From positions 8,390,247-8,454,246 of the forward strand of contig NC_037257.1 in NCBI RefSeq assembly GCF_000002425.4: a stretch of DNA of 64,000 nt, written 5' to 3'. This document shows positions 37,561 to 51,609 of this stretch, one piece after another. The position numbers and the translations under genes are program-made. The stretch is from Physcomitrium patens. Lineage: Eukaryota; Streptophyta; Bryopsida; Funariales; Funariaceae. Position 1 is the stretch's first letter. Each line of letters opens with the position of its first letter. The notes under the pieces were generated by a model that was not told the DNA's origin, searched no databases, and saw only the letters and a list, made by a program, of their open reading frames with translations.

Positions 37561-38515
37561 TTTAAGTTACATAAGAGTATATTAAGTTTTCGGTTCTTTG
37601 ATATTCATATCCTTTAGAGTTTAATAAAAGTGCTCATTCATTGTTCTTATCTTAATTATAGAAGTAAGTTGACCACCTCATTTTCATTTTTGTATTTTGA
37701 AGGTTGCAGACTACTCACCTTCAATCTAACATTTCAACTTCTTGATATAATTTTTTCCTTAAAAAGAATAGACTATCTTTGCAAAAAATTTCATTTGATA
37801 TTAGAGCTTGTGGATTATTCTCATCTAAATTAACTTATAGATTTGTTTGAATTGTCTGTAGAAGTAAAAATTATAGATGCTACTCTCAAAAAAAATAAGA
37901 ATAGATTTGCAACCATTATATATCTTCAGAAGTTTTTTAACACTCTTAAGATAGAGATCTCACATATTCTTAACATCAACTATAGATATAGTATTCCAAC
38001 ACCTATAGAAGAAGTCAATAATAAAATTAAAAGTCTATATCAAGAAGTTGTGCAATTGAAAAAAATAAATAGATCAAATTCATAATTAAATCCAAGAAGT
38101 CTTACTACTATAAGTATGAAGGAGATAAGGGTAAGTATATCAAAGAAGTTTTAGGATTTATATAACAAATAAAGATCTATCTAATGTTGTATTATTCTTA
38201 ATATCTTAATAGATTTATTCAAATTGGATTCATTTAAATAATTCTCTTTGAAAGTGTTCTTTCTTGATTTGTACTTTTTATGAAAAAAGATTCACGGCTA
38301 TTCTATGATTTGAATTTATTTTTAGAAGTATTTATGGCTACATTTGGAAAAAATCATCAAGAAAGAATATCAAAGACTAAGCTCATATCTCTGAATAGAA
38401 TCACATTTAGTTACCATATACTGTTGAATTTTAAAATCTTACTTGTAATGTGGATTGGAATGATAAAGCACTTATCAATTAATTTTCATATAGATTGAAA
38501 GATAATATCAAACAT
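37560..38515 (+). mobile_element. Element H: leader and gag scrap of a divergent chromovirus
   Basis: About 37,620-37,760 resembles the untranslated leader of element D (an 'AGGTTGCGGATTACCCTCC'-like stretch, decayed). About 38,210-38,400 reads as the gag core motif seen in A and D ('LNLFLEVFMATFGKNHQERI' compared with 'LEAFLAEFRSMFGEHDAIR' in A). Between them is a frame without a partner in A or D. It stops where the antisense LTR of C begins (38,531). A fossil of uncertain boundaries. Confidence 0.6.
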
Positions 38516-38530
38516 TTATTATTGATAATT

Positions 38531-38727
38531 TGTCAAAGATATGAATCTTGAAAAAAGAAAATCCTCAACATAGTCTTGTATCATTGAAAGAAACTAAAAA
38601 GGTACTAAAAGATGATATAATATTCAACTAGAATAGCTATTGATAAAAATAAGAAGACTAAAAAGATGTGAAACAAGATTAAGGACTAGAAAGGCATTAA
38701 TAAGAATGAAGAAGGCTTCACTCTTGC

Positions 38728-38777
<50 letters not shown>

Positions 38778-39115
38778 TCTAACCAAAAACTACGTGACAA
38801 TATTCTATAGGACCTCCAATATTTGTCGACTTTACTAGCCACATGTCTTAACTTGCAAAGCAAGTTATCTATGTATGCACTATATAATTAGCTTATTTCA
38901 CAAGCTTCTTCATGGAGTTAACTTATTCTACAAGCTATCAACACGTGGTTAATTTATTGGCTAAGTTTCTAACCTACAATCACATATAAAGTCAAAACTA
39001 CATCTATAAAGCTTCTAAGAAGCTTTTCTAGAAGACTTTATGAAATTAATTTATATTTACCTACTTCTCCCTAATCATATAAGTAACTATTGAGATTATG
39101 TATATATTCATGATA
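38531..39115 (-). repeat. LTR of element C
   Basis: 585 bp in antisense, TGTCAAAGAT at the low-coordinate end. It contains a long TA microsatellite (about 38,733-38,774) at the position of the LTR's TATA region, explaining its extra length. Same LTR type as 19,941-20,479 and 4,385-4,921. Confidence 0.85.
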
Positions 39116-40777
39116 TTAATCATCCTTCTAGAGATGAGTTTCATGAGAAGTGGTTATCATCTTTCATGGATCTTTACAATTCTTCAGCTTGGTTTTGATG
39201 GATGTCGTTAATAAAAGGCTTCAAACTTCTTTGTTGAATTTACAAGATTCTTTACTGGTTCTTGTGTGTATTTGCTAATATCATATCTATGCCAATGAAT
39301 AAGATATTCTAACCTATTTTTGTACTGCCTTGAATTTAAGACTTCTTCTACTTCGAACTCTTGATTATTATCCACTTCTATAGAAAGTGGTGGCATTTGC
39401 CTTCTTCTTGAGATATTAACTATCTTATATGACTAAAAAAAGGGATATGTGAAATACAAGGTGGATCTTTATAAACTTCGGTAGATGTAATCGATAAGCA
39501 ATAGAATTGATTTGTTTACAAATAAGAAAAGTTTCCAGCCTACGATAGTCCAACTTATCACAAGGACAAGTAGTCTTGATATTGTTATGAAGTAATCATA
39601 TCTTGTCACCTACATTGAATTATAGTTGCTCCTTATAATAGGCATCGACATAGGTCTTTTTTCATTCTTGAGCTCCTTAAATTATGTCTTCATTGTTGCA
39701 TGTAGCTCTAACAAATAATTTGCTAAATCTTTTGCTATAGGATTATCAACTTTTCAAAAGTCAAAAGCATTAAGTCATGGATGATAACCTTAATTGGCAA
39801 AGAAAGATATTTATTGAATAGAAGAATGTATCAAATTATTATATGTAAACTCTATCAATGGCAAAAAAGTTGTCCAATCATTTTGATGTTAATTGATGGT
39901 ACACCTCAAATACTGCTCCAAAACTTAATTCATCCATTCTGTTTGCTCATCAATTTGAAGATAAAAAGCTGAAGAGAGCTTTATATCCACTTTTAGAATC
40001 TTTAATAGGATTCTCCAAAATTTTGATATGAATTGAGTCTCCTTATTCAATATAATATTCTTTGACAATCCATGATAGCAATAGATATTGTCAATGAAAA
40101 GCTTAGTTATTTCTTCTCTTAAAATAGATTTTATACATATTACAAAATATGCCATTTTTGTGAAGCAATCTATAATTATGAATATAGCATCATATGAATT
40201 TGAACTTGATAGATCTATAATGAAATCCATAGAGATGGAAGATCATGATTGTTTGAATATAAGCAATGGTTGGAAAAATCTATAGCATTGATGACGAGGA
40301 GTTTTTGATCTTGAACAAATGTCACATAATTAGACAAAGTCTTTTACTACTTTTTACATTTACAACGACCAAAAATCTCTAAATATAATCTCTAAAGCTT
40401 TATTGTGTCCAAAATATTCTATTCTTAGAAAGTCATGATGTGCTTGAAGAATACGTAAATGTGCTTATTCTTTTAGAACATATAAGCATTTTTCAAAGTA
40501 GAGTAGGTTGTTTTTGAATCCAAACTTTGAAATACCATAAGACTTAGAAGAAAGATTCTTGATATCATGAACAAGAGAATCAAAGGACATACTTGATTGA
40601 ATTTGTTTTAGAAAGGTCAAATCAACAGTTAATGTTGATTTCATTACTCGAAGATAAAAATACTTTGACTTCAAGAGGATTATTTTTTATTGATCAAAAG
40701 ATACGTCTCCTTCTTTTTGTGCATGGTAAGAATGTCTAAAAAGAACATCTCATAAACCTTCTTGTTTTTCAAGTCAA

Positions 40778-41166
40778 TGTCAAGGACATACACTAGGAAG
40801 TTGTAGAAGTTTCTAGAAGGTTCTAAAAAAGCTTTGTAATTTATAGAAGCTACTTGAAAAGTTTTTAAGCTTGTGGAAGTTGCTTGAAAAGCTTCTTAGC
40901 TCATGGAAGCTGCTTGAGAAGCTTCTTAACTTATAGAAACTGCTTGAGAAGCTTCCAAGTTTTAGGAAGCTACTTATAAAGCTTCCTAGCTTGTAGTGTA
41001 TATAGGAGCTAAGATTGAGGAGATCTTTAGTCTCGACAACACATCTCTTAGAGCTCTAGCTCACCTCTCTAGTCTTGTTCTTACACTCATCTGATTAATC
41101 TAGTTCTTTTCAATTCTTCTTGAGCTTCTTGTTTAGATTTCTACTTAGTATTCTAAATTCGTAACA
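40778..41166 (+). repeat. 5' LTR of element D with internal 30-bp tandem repeats
   Basis: 389 bp, TGTCAAGGAC...CGTAACA. The region about 40,835-40,990 is built of about five units of roughly 30 bp with the core GCTTGAGAAGCTTCTTAGCTT, just upstream of a GTATATATAGG box. The partner LTR at 59,075-59,453 has the same arrangement. Confidence 0.88.
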
Positions 41167-41806
41167 GTTTGTTGAGACTGCACTCGTCTTTCATATGAAA
41201 GCTACTTCTTTCTTGTTAGAATGTGGATTATCCCTCTACTTGAAGATGTTGGTATTTTATAGGTTGCGGATTACCCTCCTCTAAACTGATATTTCTTCTA
41301 TTATAATATTAGAGTCTTATCTTTCTTGGAGAGAGTGAATTATCCCTCTTCTTGAAGGTTTTAAGCTATTTTAGAGGTTGCGGAGTACCCTCCTCTAAAC
41401 CAATACTACCTTCTTGTAGAGTCATCTCTTTCCTTCTCTTAGAATGGTCGGAGGTAAGGATATTAGTATGACTAAAAGTTTGGAGTCCAAGTTGGATGCC
41501 ATTATGAATGCTCTTGCTACATTATCACAGAGAATTATAGAGATTGAAGGAGTTGTTGCAAGACTTCATAATGATGGAGCATCCAAAATGGCACAATTGA
41601 GGATTTACTAGCGTTAAGTTTCAATACCAAGAGAAGCAGCTTTGCCTCTAGTTCAACAATGACCGTTGGTCTTACGATGAAAAGAGTCTCAAATTAGCCT
41701 TCTAGACAAGTTTGAAGGTACGCATTCCAAGTTTTAAGGTTTTGACAATCGAATTAGATTGGTAATAGCTTTACAGCTCGAAAGCTATCCGATGAAGAAG
41801 TCACGT

Positions 41807-43057
41807 TGTCGTACTGTAATTACTTACAGTATGTAAAAATTAGTGAAAATATGTAATATGTTTATAAGTCTTAATGTGAGTTAGAATAGTTAGTATGTTA
41901 ATTTAAAATCAATTGAAATAAGAAAAATTATTTGGAAGTTAATCTAGTTTGATTATAGATTTTAAATTATATAGGATTTAGATAGTTAGTATAAAGATTA
42001 AGGGAAGGGAGGAGTTAAAAGATGAAAATATAACTAAAAGGAGGCATATTGGGAAGGATGAAAGTAAGGCATGGTTGGATGAAGGCAAGGGGTGAAGAAC
42101 TTCATCCCTATTGGTCGAATACCATGCCCAATGGGCTTTGAGGAGGCTGCCCGAGGCCATATTAGAGATTAGGGTTCCTCTTTCAAGGCCATTTGAGCTT
42201 TTGAGGCTAGGGTCAGAAGGTTTAGGGTTTTGGGTATAATTTGGGTGAAGATTTTGTGTGATTTCGAGTTTTTATGGGAAAGATATGAATGTTCAAAGAT
42301 AAGGTGTCAATTTCATACCTACTGTCACTTCTTTTGGGCATCACATACGAATACGGAGAGCAACGGAAGATCGGCGACTGGATTTGGAGGGAGAATTTTC
42401 TCGGCTACACATTCTACTTACTATATAGTGAATTCTAAGATTAGGTGAAGGATTTATGAGGCGTTGAAGACAGCACTTGTAATTTGAAGGCAGTAAGTAT
42501 ATCGTTTTGTTGCTAGTTATGGGTGAAGCCATATCTTGAGTTTCTAGACGAATTTTTGGCTCAAAATTTCCAAAAGTGTGTGTAATTGGGTTAAAAAGCT
42601 TTAAATCAAAGTTTCATAGTATTTGAATAATTACTTTGTGAGATATGAAGGAAGTTGTACATGGGTGTAAAAAAGCTAGGATTTGAAGCTACAGTTAGGG
42701 TTTTCAAGATATCACAAGATCCAAGACGAATTTACAGTTGAATTTTGGTGTGGTAGTTGCTAGAGATATATCAGTACTCCATGTAAAATTTGGAGTTGTT
42801 TAGACGGTTAGATCGTAAGTTATGAGCTGTTGAACTTCGGAAAAAATTCCTCATAAGGATATATAAGTTTTTTATAACACCTTATCAAGTATTTTGGTGT
42901 TCTTTGGATTTTAAGGCTTGTATATTGATGTAATTGCTCCAAAAGAGAGGAGTTTATATATATAAAATTGTTACCCTTATATTTCAAACTCGATTGAGTA
43001 TTTAGTGACAGCCAGAAGCCCAGCGCTTTCTTGAGGCAAACTCTCTCTACCCCGACA
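41807..43057 (+). repeat. Solo LTR, E-like class, inside gag of element D
   Basis: 1,251 bp, TGTCGTACTG...CCCCGACA, with an exact ACGT duplication at 41,803-41,806 and 43,058-43,061. A TTTATATATATAAAA box lies about 100 bases before the 3' end, as expected for an LTR promoter close to the R-U5 part. No coding DNA. Co-linear with 55,887-57,140 and, in antisense, 31,374-32,670. Confidence 0.9.
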
Positions 43058-44374
43058 ACGTATTGGACTGGTTGGAACTTTGCTCACAAGACAAGTTCTA
43101 TCATGGTTTGCTCTTTTGTTTGAAAAAAGATCATCAATTTTGAATAACTTCGAAACTTTTTTAGAAGCGTTTGTGGAAACATTTGGCAAACATGACAAGG
43201 CATGATAGGCTACAACAAAGATCCGATCGCTACGACAAGGGATACGCTCTGTGTCAGTCTATGCATTAGATATCAAACAATTAGCGTGCAACATCAACAG
43301 GGACGAGGAAGCATTGATGAGTCAATTTTATTGGGGCTTGAGGGACGATGTGAAGGATTTGTTATTATCTCTTTCCGATTTGCAAATGCTCAACAAAGCC
43401 ATTAGCTAAGCCGTTGTCGTGTTATAACACGAGTATACTGTGAAAATATAAAGAAAGAGGACTTTTATTAATATTTAGTTACCTCGAATATTGGGGGCAA
43501 CGACTAATTCCAATGCAAATACTGGGAGGCCAGGGTCAGTCACCCCATTACAATCAGCCTGAGCATACTGAAATGCTCTGTTCGATTCCAATAACGGGAG
43601 TTAGCATAAAAGGAAAAGGACCAATTCAACAACGGGTGAGTCTGGTTCGAAGAGCCAATTGGATTCAATTTCAAGACATCCAATCTAGGTCTTACTATGG
43701 GCCTCTCAGCCAATCTGACGCGAAGGACCAATTTGACCCAGTTACAGAAACATCTAGGTCTTACTACGGGCCTCTTAGCCAATATGAGACTTGAATTGGT
43801 CGGGCGACTCAATGTGGTCCCGATTACGGGGTTTTGATTCTGTTTCAGGCTGTCCTGTTCTGTGTGCCGTTTCAAGGAACGTTGTTTTCGGTAAAAGGAT
43901 CTCTTAAAGGTAAAAACAGAGGAAAATGCTCTGGTGGCGAGAGCCAATTTCAGATCCAAGCTCTAACGGGGGGAGCAAATTTCGGATCCAAGACGGAAGA
44001 TTGAAGAAATTCAGAATTAAGGTTAAGAAATGGAGGGAGAAGGAATAAGTTTTTTTGGGATTTTGAAGGATCGAGAGAGCTAGCTTCATGCTTCGGGCGG
44101 GAAAAAAAGACAGCGAATTGGATATTTTTTTTCTTCATAGGATTTTGGGAAGATTGAGGCAATCATTGTTGAAGTTAGTGTTGTAATGGTGAATCGAGAT
44201 TTTTAATGAAGTGGCTTTGATTCCTCTTGATTGTTTTGTGAAATCGAGTTATGTCTGTGATTAAGAATTAGAAGGGTGTCTATAGGATTGAATATGCAGA
44301 GTGAATGAAATTTATTGGGTTAATCTAACGAGACAGTTAGCGGATACAAGATCATGAGTATAAAGCGGTACCGA

Positions 44375-45628
44375 TGTCATACTACGTGCTTTCCTGCTCG
44401 AGAACGCGCCTGACGTTTGGCTGTAGAAGGTACTATGAAGATTCGCCAATAGTCAAGCAGTCTATCAGTTTTTGACTGTTAGAATATAAACGACTGCAAG
44501 AATATACCGTAAATCTATACGGATGCCCCTTCGACTGCTCGCCGAAGTCCTTTTTGTCCCGGCCGGTAGATCTCTAAACGATACAGAGAACCCCGAACAA
44601 TCCAAACTGTTAATCTTCAGTACCGCTTTGTACTTACAATCTTATATCTACTGACTGTCTTGTTAGATTAACCCAATAAATTTCTTTCACTTCGCATACT
44701 CAATCCTATAGACACAATTTTAATTCTTTCAATCTCAGATGTAACTCGATTTCACAAAACAGTCAAGAGTAATCAAACCCACTTCATTAAAAAAATCCCG
44801 ATTCACCATTACAACACTAACTTCAGCAACGATTGCCTAAGTCTTCCCAAAATCCTATGAAGAAGAAAAACCCAATTCTTCGTCTTTTCTTCCCCGACCT
44901 AAAGCATGAAGCTCCTCTCCAATCTCCCCAAAAAATCTCCCCACCCCCCCCTAAACCTTATCCTCTGAATTTCTTCAATCTTCCGTCTTCGATCCGAAAT
45001 TGGCTCCCCTCGTCAGAGCTTAGATCCAAAATTGGCTCCCGCCATCAAAGCTTTCTTCTCCGTTTTTACCTTTAAGAGATCCATTTACCGAAAACAACGT
45101 TCTCTGAAACGGCACAGAGAATAGGACAGTCTGAAATAGAATCGAAACCCCGTACTCGGGTCTACATTGAGTTGCCCAACCAATTCAGGTCTCATATTGG
45201 GTAAGATGCCCATAGTAACCTGGATGTTCACGTAATTGGGTCGAATTGGTCCTCGCGTCAGATTGGCTGAGGCCCATAGTAAGACCTGGATTTTCCCGTA
45301 ATTACACTGTATTGGGTTGCCAGACCAATGCAGGTCTCATATTAGATAAGAGGACCCGGATTGGATTCTTGAAATTGGATCCAATTGGCTCTTCGAACCA
45401 GGCTCACCCGTCGCGTGAATTGGTCCTTTCCCTTCCTGCTGATTCCCGTTATTGGAATCGAATGGAGCATTTCAATATCCCCCGGCTGACTGTAATGGGG
45501 TGACTGAACCTGACCACTCAGTATTTGCACTGGAGTTGGTCGTTGCTCCCAATATTCGAGGTAACTGAATATTAATAAAATTCCCTTTTCTTTATATTTT
45601 CACGGTATACTCGTGTTACAACACGACA
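44375..45628 (-). repeat. 3' LTR of element E
   Basis: 1,254 bp in antisense, between TGTCATACTACG and CACGACA. The adjoining TCCACCCCTTTT is the complement of the polypurine tract. Its U3 part is the inverted partner of 43,415-44,340. Confidence 0.9.
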
Positions 45629-48600
45629 TCCACCCCTTTTAAACCTGTGCATCCTCCGATATGCACCAATTTATCCAATTGCTGTTTGATTCAGAATATA
45701 TCCTCTACGTCTTTGCCCAATTCGTCTTCGTCACCTTCATTATCCAAATCACTTTCATCTTCTTGCTGCTGAATCTCTATACCTTCATTAAGGTCTTCCA
45801 TATTCATCTCTGCGTGTCTTCGTTTAAATATTTTTACTCGCTTTCCTGCAATTGGTATTTTCAATTTTGTACCATCTAACTCCCATAATGAGTAAGTCGC
45901 ATTATCATGAACAGTTGTTACCACATATGGTCCAAACCAACGTTTTGAAAATTTCCGCAAAGTACTATGTTGATTATCCAGACTATTGTCATAAACAAGT
46001 ACCCAGTCACCTTTCTCGATTGCTTTTGGTCTCAATCGATGTTGCTTATCGAATCGCACCTTGTTTTGTAACCTTGCTCTTTTTAACCTTTCCAATGCTA
46101 TCTGCACATCTTCCATTCTTTGCTCCAATTGTCCAATCCTAATAGCCAGAAGTTCTTTTCTTGTCAATCCATCTTCCCATGGTAGCATACTCCAAGTAAG
46201 TACCTTTTCTTCAATCAACATAATTGGTTTTTGACCTGTCATAAGTTCTACTGGCATATATCCTATCACCGAACTATGTGTTGTTCGATCAGCCCATAAT
46301 GCAAATGACAAAAACCGTGGCCACTCTTTAACTTTTCCATTACAAGCTTTAACTAATGCTTTCACAATCGGTGGGTGACCGTGTTCGCTTTTTACATTCC
46401 CTTCTCGATTATAAGCAGTAGTCAATGATAGTTTAACTCCACATCTTTCAAAGAACTTACGAGCTTCTTGTGCATTTAATTCTCCACGATCTGCAGTGAT
46501 TTTTCTTACGCATCCGTAGTGGCAAATGACATCTTCAAGCAAAAACCTACAAATCTCCTCTGTAGATTTTGTCCTCAATGCTCTTCCTTCTACTTGATTT
46601 GATAAATCTTCACGAGCTAAAACCAAATATCTCATCTTCCATAACCCAACCGGCATAATAACCAAATCAACAACCCATTTAAAATGAATAGCCAGAGGAT
46701 ACGTAGGATGAAGACCATCTCGATGTCGGATATTAGAATATGATTGACAGATTTCACATGACTCTACAAATGAGAGCACATCTTGATACATATTTTTCTA
46801 TCAATATCGTTCCTTGAATTTAGCAAAAGTAGCCCAGATTCCTCTATGCCCTACCCATAAACTATCATGAAACTCCTTTAATAATTTTAGTTTTTCTTCC
46901 TTTTTGCCTATCACTCGTTGTGGCATCCCAATTCCTTTCTTCGGTCACTTCCATAAGAATCCATCTCAAAGTAAAAATCCATATGCTTTTTTTCTTATTT
47001 ATTTGAATTTTTCTGTAGACCAATTCCCTTGCTTAGTCAAGGTATTCAAGTAATGACTAATATCCAATAATTCTCCTTCATAAGATTCTTCAAGAAATAG
47101 CTTGTCTTCTCTGTTGAGATTTGATATTGAATAGAATTTCAATCCGACGTCATCAATGTCTTCAACCATTTCGTCCTCCCTCTCGTATCTTGCTCGAGAT
47201 AGCATATCTGCTACTAAATTGTCCTTCCTAGTAATATGCTTAAATTTTGGATTTAGTGACTTAATATAAGCAATCCATCTCAACATTGCAATATGTGGCG
47301 TTGAACAGTTAATAATCATTCCAAGCAATGGCAAGCAATCTGTTTCAATTACTACAACTGCCCCAATCAAATAGTCCTTTTCAGCTTTCATAGCCGAAAC
47401 GACTCCCCAAAGTTCTCTTTTGACTTGCCAATATGCACGCTGACGAATACTTAAAACTTTAGCCCCAAATCGAACAGCAAATCTACTCCCATTTGAATCA
47501 TCTTGACCCACAGCCCATCCAATGGCAATTGGACTAGCGTCCATAGTAAGAATCACTGGTCTATTGCACTTATAATCAACCTTCCTCAATATTGGAGGTG
47601 ACATCAATAATTTCTTCAATCTTTGCATTGCCTGAATATGCCTTTCTTCCCATTTAAATCGGTAGCCCTTGCGTAACAGTTCATATAATGGATCCGCTAT
47701 GTGAGCAAAATGAAGGATCCTGATTCGATGAAATACACATGCACCCAAAAACCTGCGAACTACTGTTAAAAAATCACAATCCTCTTTCATCCTTCCAATT
47801 GCATCAACTTTAGTCAGATCTGGTTTTCTTCTGTAAGATCCACATAAATGTCCAACAATTACAACCTCTCATACTCCAAATACGGACTTCATACCCGATA
47901 ATGTAAGATGAACTTCTCCAAGCCGAGTTAAAATCTTTTCACAATCTTGTATATGATCAACAACATATTTGCGACACCTCCTCGTATCTAAAGTTTCATC
48001 CTTGTCTCCTTCTCTATACCCTTTTATAGGAACATCATCCAGAAAAGGCATAGTCTTTTCCGGAATAAAATCTCTCAATACCTTATTCATCCCATTCATC
48101 ATATGCGCAATTGAGTTGGTCGCGCCTTGAGGAAGAGTGCACATTCTAACCAATCCAAGTGGTGTCCTCATTGTTGTCATATCTCTACTTCCTTCGGTAA
48201 GTTGAAATTGATCATAACCTGAATACAAGTCACCCATTGAATAGATCGCCCTTCCAGCAAACGCCTCAGCAAATTCATCCACAATAGGTCCAATTCCTGC
48301 ATTTCTGACAGTTACTGCATTCACCGGTTGCATATCTTGAATAAACTGTAGTGACCCATTCTTCTTAGGTACCGTAAACCATTGACTAGAATACGGCGCA
48401 AATGAAGGTTTCAATATTTTCATCTTTATCTTTTCTTTTAATAGTTCCACCAATTTAGGTAAATGTGCGCTCGATACTGGAATCGGTCTTAGATTCCAAG
48501 GTACATGTGGTACAATGAAGATAACCATAGGCGTTACAATATTTGGATCCACACACCCAATTTCATGAGATTCGAAGGCAAACGATCTACCTTGTTTAGC

Positions 48601-51600
48601 AAACATTCTTTTGAAGCAAGTAATTTCTTCTGGTAATAAAGAACCATCAGAACCAATCTTCAATTCTTCAAAAGTCTCTCTAGTAAACTGGTGTCCAATA
48701 CTCATTGAATCTCTTAAATTTGCTTCATTTGATGCTTCTCCCATTTGTTCTTTAGAATCCTCTCGTAATGGTCCGGCAACAGGCTTTACCTTCTTATCTG
48801 CCGTTTTATATCTCATCTCTACAGTGACTTTTGGTGCTTGAAAAGATTCAAGTATAGTATAAATCTCTCTTGAATGAATCTCAACAATCTTATCATTATC
48901 CCCTAACCCAATAGATGTAATCAATTCCAATGAATCTTCCAGTCCATTTTCTTCATAAACACCTAAAATCCTCTCATCATCTTGCAATGTACCTAACTTG
49001 CATAATTGTCCTTCAATATCATATAATCTTTTTCTTTCTTTTCTTTTAAAATCATCAACTTTCTTATACATAATATTTCCATTCTCCAATATACCAATAA
49101 AACTCGCATCAAAGGTATCTTCATCTTGCGAGAGTACCTCCTCTTTTGTACCTCCATAATCTTGCTTTACAGTGGTACCTCCCCAAAATCCTTAAATCCT
49201 TCAACAATCTTTGGCAATGGTTTCTCCTTCAACCTATCTCGATTCCGTTCATGGTTAGGAGGTACTGTTAGAAATTGTACAGCTTTCCTTCCATGTTCGC
49301 TACGTACCCTTGCATAAGCAGAACCATCGTCAAGTACCTTTGTTTCCATCCGTGTTGCCGTGATATAAGGTTGTCCTAAAACCAACGGATAAGACGTTGT
49401 ATCTTGAACAAAGAAATGTTGCTCCGTGGCAACATCCCCAATCCAAATTTTGACATTTAAACAAGCTCCATATAATTCGCCCCGTGTGTTATTAGTCGCT
49501 CGAATTGCCCATCCATGTTCCATATCAATTGGCCATTTTTGCTTCTTATCAAGATCTTTAGACATAAGATTTATTTCAGAACCATGGTCGACTAAAGCAA
49601 CTATTGGTTCTTCTATATCTCCTACTTTCACCAATACCTCAGTAGTTGCCCTTGCCCAATGTTTTCGAGTATAATGGCTCAAAGTTTCCATTTTCTTGTC
49701 ACTAGAATCTTCAAAACGTACTCGCTGATTATACCCATTCTTTTCATTTGTTGGTTGCTTGTAACTAATATCAACCTCTTCTTCATCTTTATATATTCTT
49801 GCATCAATAGCTTGACTCATTCCAGTTTTGCCCATTAATTGCCTCTTTCGCTTAATGCTATCAATGATGACATTATGAAACTCCTTCTTTACAATTCCCA
49901 AGACTTCTTTCAATGTGAATTCTACCTTAGCATTTAATATACGTTCTTCCAACATCCCTTTCAAATTTGTTGCCGCTTCAATGTCAGAAAGTAGCTTATA
50001 AGCAATTGATTTGCCCTTATCTTTTGTCTCCTTTGTTTTTTCTCTCAATGATGCTGAGGTATCCTTTACAGGCAATTCTTGTGAAGCTGCCTCCTGAGCC
50101 TTGTCTCCTCGAGTTTGCCTCTTAGAAGAATTTCCTTTTCTAGTATCATCAAAATTTTCTCGTCTCTTTTCTTCCATCAAAGCTTCATGTTGGCTCTTAC
50201 CAATATATGCATGAATTGAAAGAGACTCAACAGGATCCTCCCAACCTGTTCTTCCTCGTATTGTAGCTGCAGTTCTCAATAACGCTTCTCGAGGTAATTT
50301 CCCTTCTTGCATTGTAGAAATGGCAGAAGCCCAAAACTCACTAGTTTCCGTACTTCCACCAATTTCATCATCTACTCTAGCACCATAACTTGCACTTTCT
50401 CCTGCTGTTGATTCATGCTCTTTTAGGTAATCTTGAACCAATGCTCTCATTCCTCCCTTGCCAAAATTGGTTTGAAGAAGATCCTCTCTATTTTTCAATG
50501 CTATCTTTCCATCTTTCCAGCAAATAATTCCCTGCCGTATCATATTATTAAATTCATTGCAATCTTTTCTAGTGTGTGAAGCATCATCACACCAAATGCA
50601 TCTTTGTACATATCCTTGTTTTGAAACATTCTTCGAATTGTTTATAGAAGTATTCTCTTCAAGTCTTGCCAATTTGATTTGAAGATCTCGTATTCCTCGT
50701 ATAATTTCTTCCATTTCCATATCTGCTTTCTTTGATAAGGATGTCGAAGGTTGAACTGTAGGCATTGTTGGTGGTGTTGTACGTACTAGAGCTTTGGGTG
50801 CTTGTAATGTTTTCGGAATATTGCTCCTATCCTTCCTCCTTTCTCTTTTTGTAAGCAACCCCACCACATCTTCAATGTCCTTCCACTTTGTTGTCAATCC
50901 TTCATCTTCTTCTTTGTCTTCAAGAAGAAGTTCTAATTTTCCTTGTAATTCTCCATCAACAGCTTGAAGAAATAGATCAACTTTGTTCAGCTCCAATGTC
51001 AATTTTTCTACCTTCGACAATTGAGAGTACTGCCTCTCAAATTCCTTTAGTAACTCTGTTGCTTACAAATTCTTGTTGGGCCGTTCAATCCATTCCAGAA
51101 ACAGCTTCTTAGTAATGCGATCAGCATCTTCCAAGAAATATTCGTCTTTCAATGCATGTAAAAAAACCTCCCATGAATTCCCATAATGATTTGTAATCGA
51201 TGTAATGTAGTCTCTTATCTCCTGTATCGTCGCAAGTCCAAATAGTGCAACCATTTTCTTCTCAGAAACCCGATTTAATTCCATTTCATGAACATAATAT
51301 CTTAAATACCTTGAAATATTCGTTCCATGAAATTGATCAATTTTATTGACCACTGCTTGCAATGCTTTGGTTGCCAAAGCTTCCTTTCAATCATTACTTT
51401 GTTGTTGCTGCATTGATAATGAGAAGGCTTGAAACATACTAGCAATAGACGGATCCATGTGCATACCTTGTCCTTTAGAAGACTCCCTACCAGAAACTCC
51501 TCCCAAAAATCCTTCAAAATTTTTATTTTCGTTTTCCATAAAATAAAGATAAAATCAACCGAAATCCAATACCTTCCACCTCAAGCTTTCACGTCCAGTT

Positions 51601-51609
51601 CACCACTTT

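Noticed and set aside
38733-38774. Long TA tract as a possible special structure (also about 5,862, 22,317, 26,083 and 31,824)
   Set aside because: Ordinary TA microsatellites. Three of the five sit in LTRs, and those at 5,862 and 38,733 replace normal LTR sequence, so they are local expansions.
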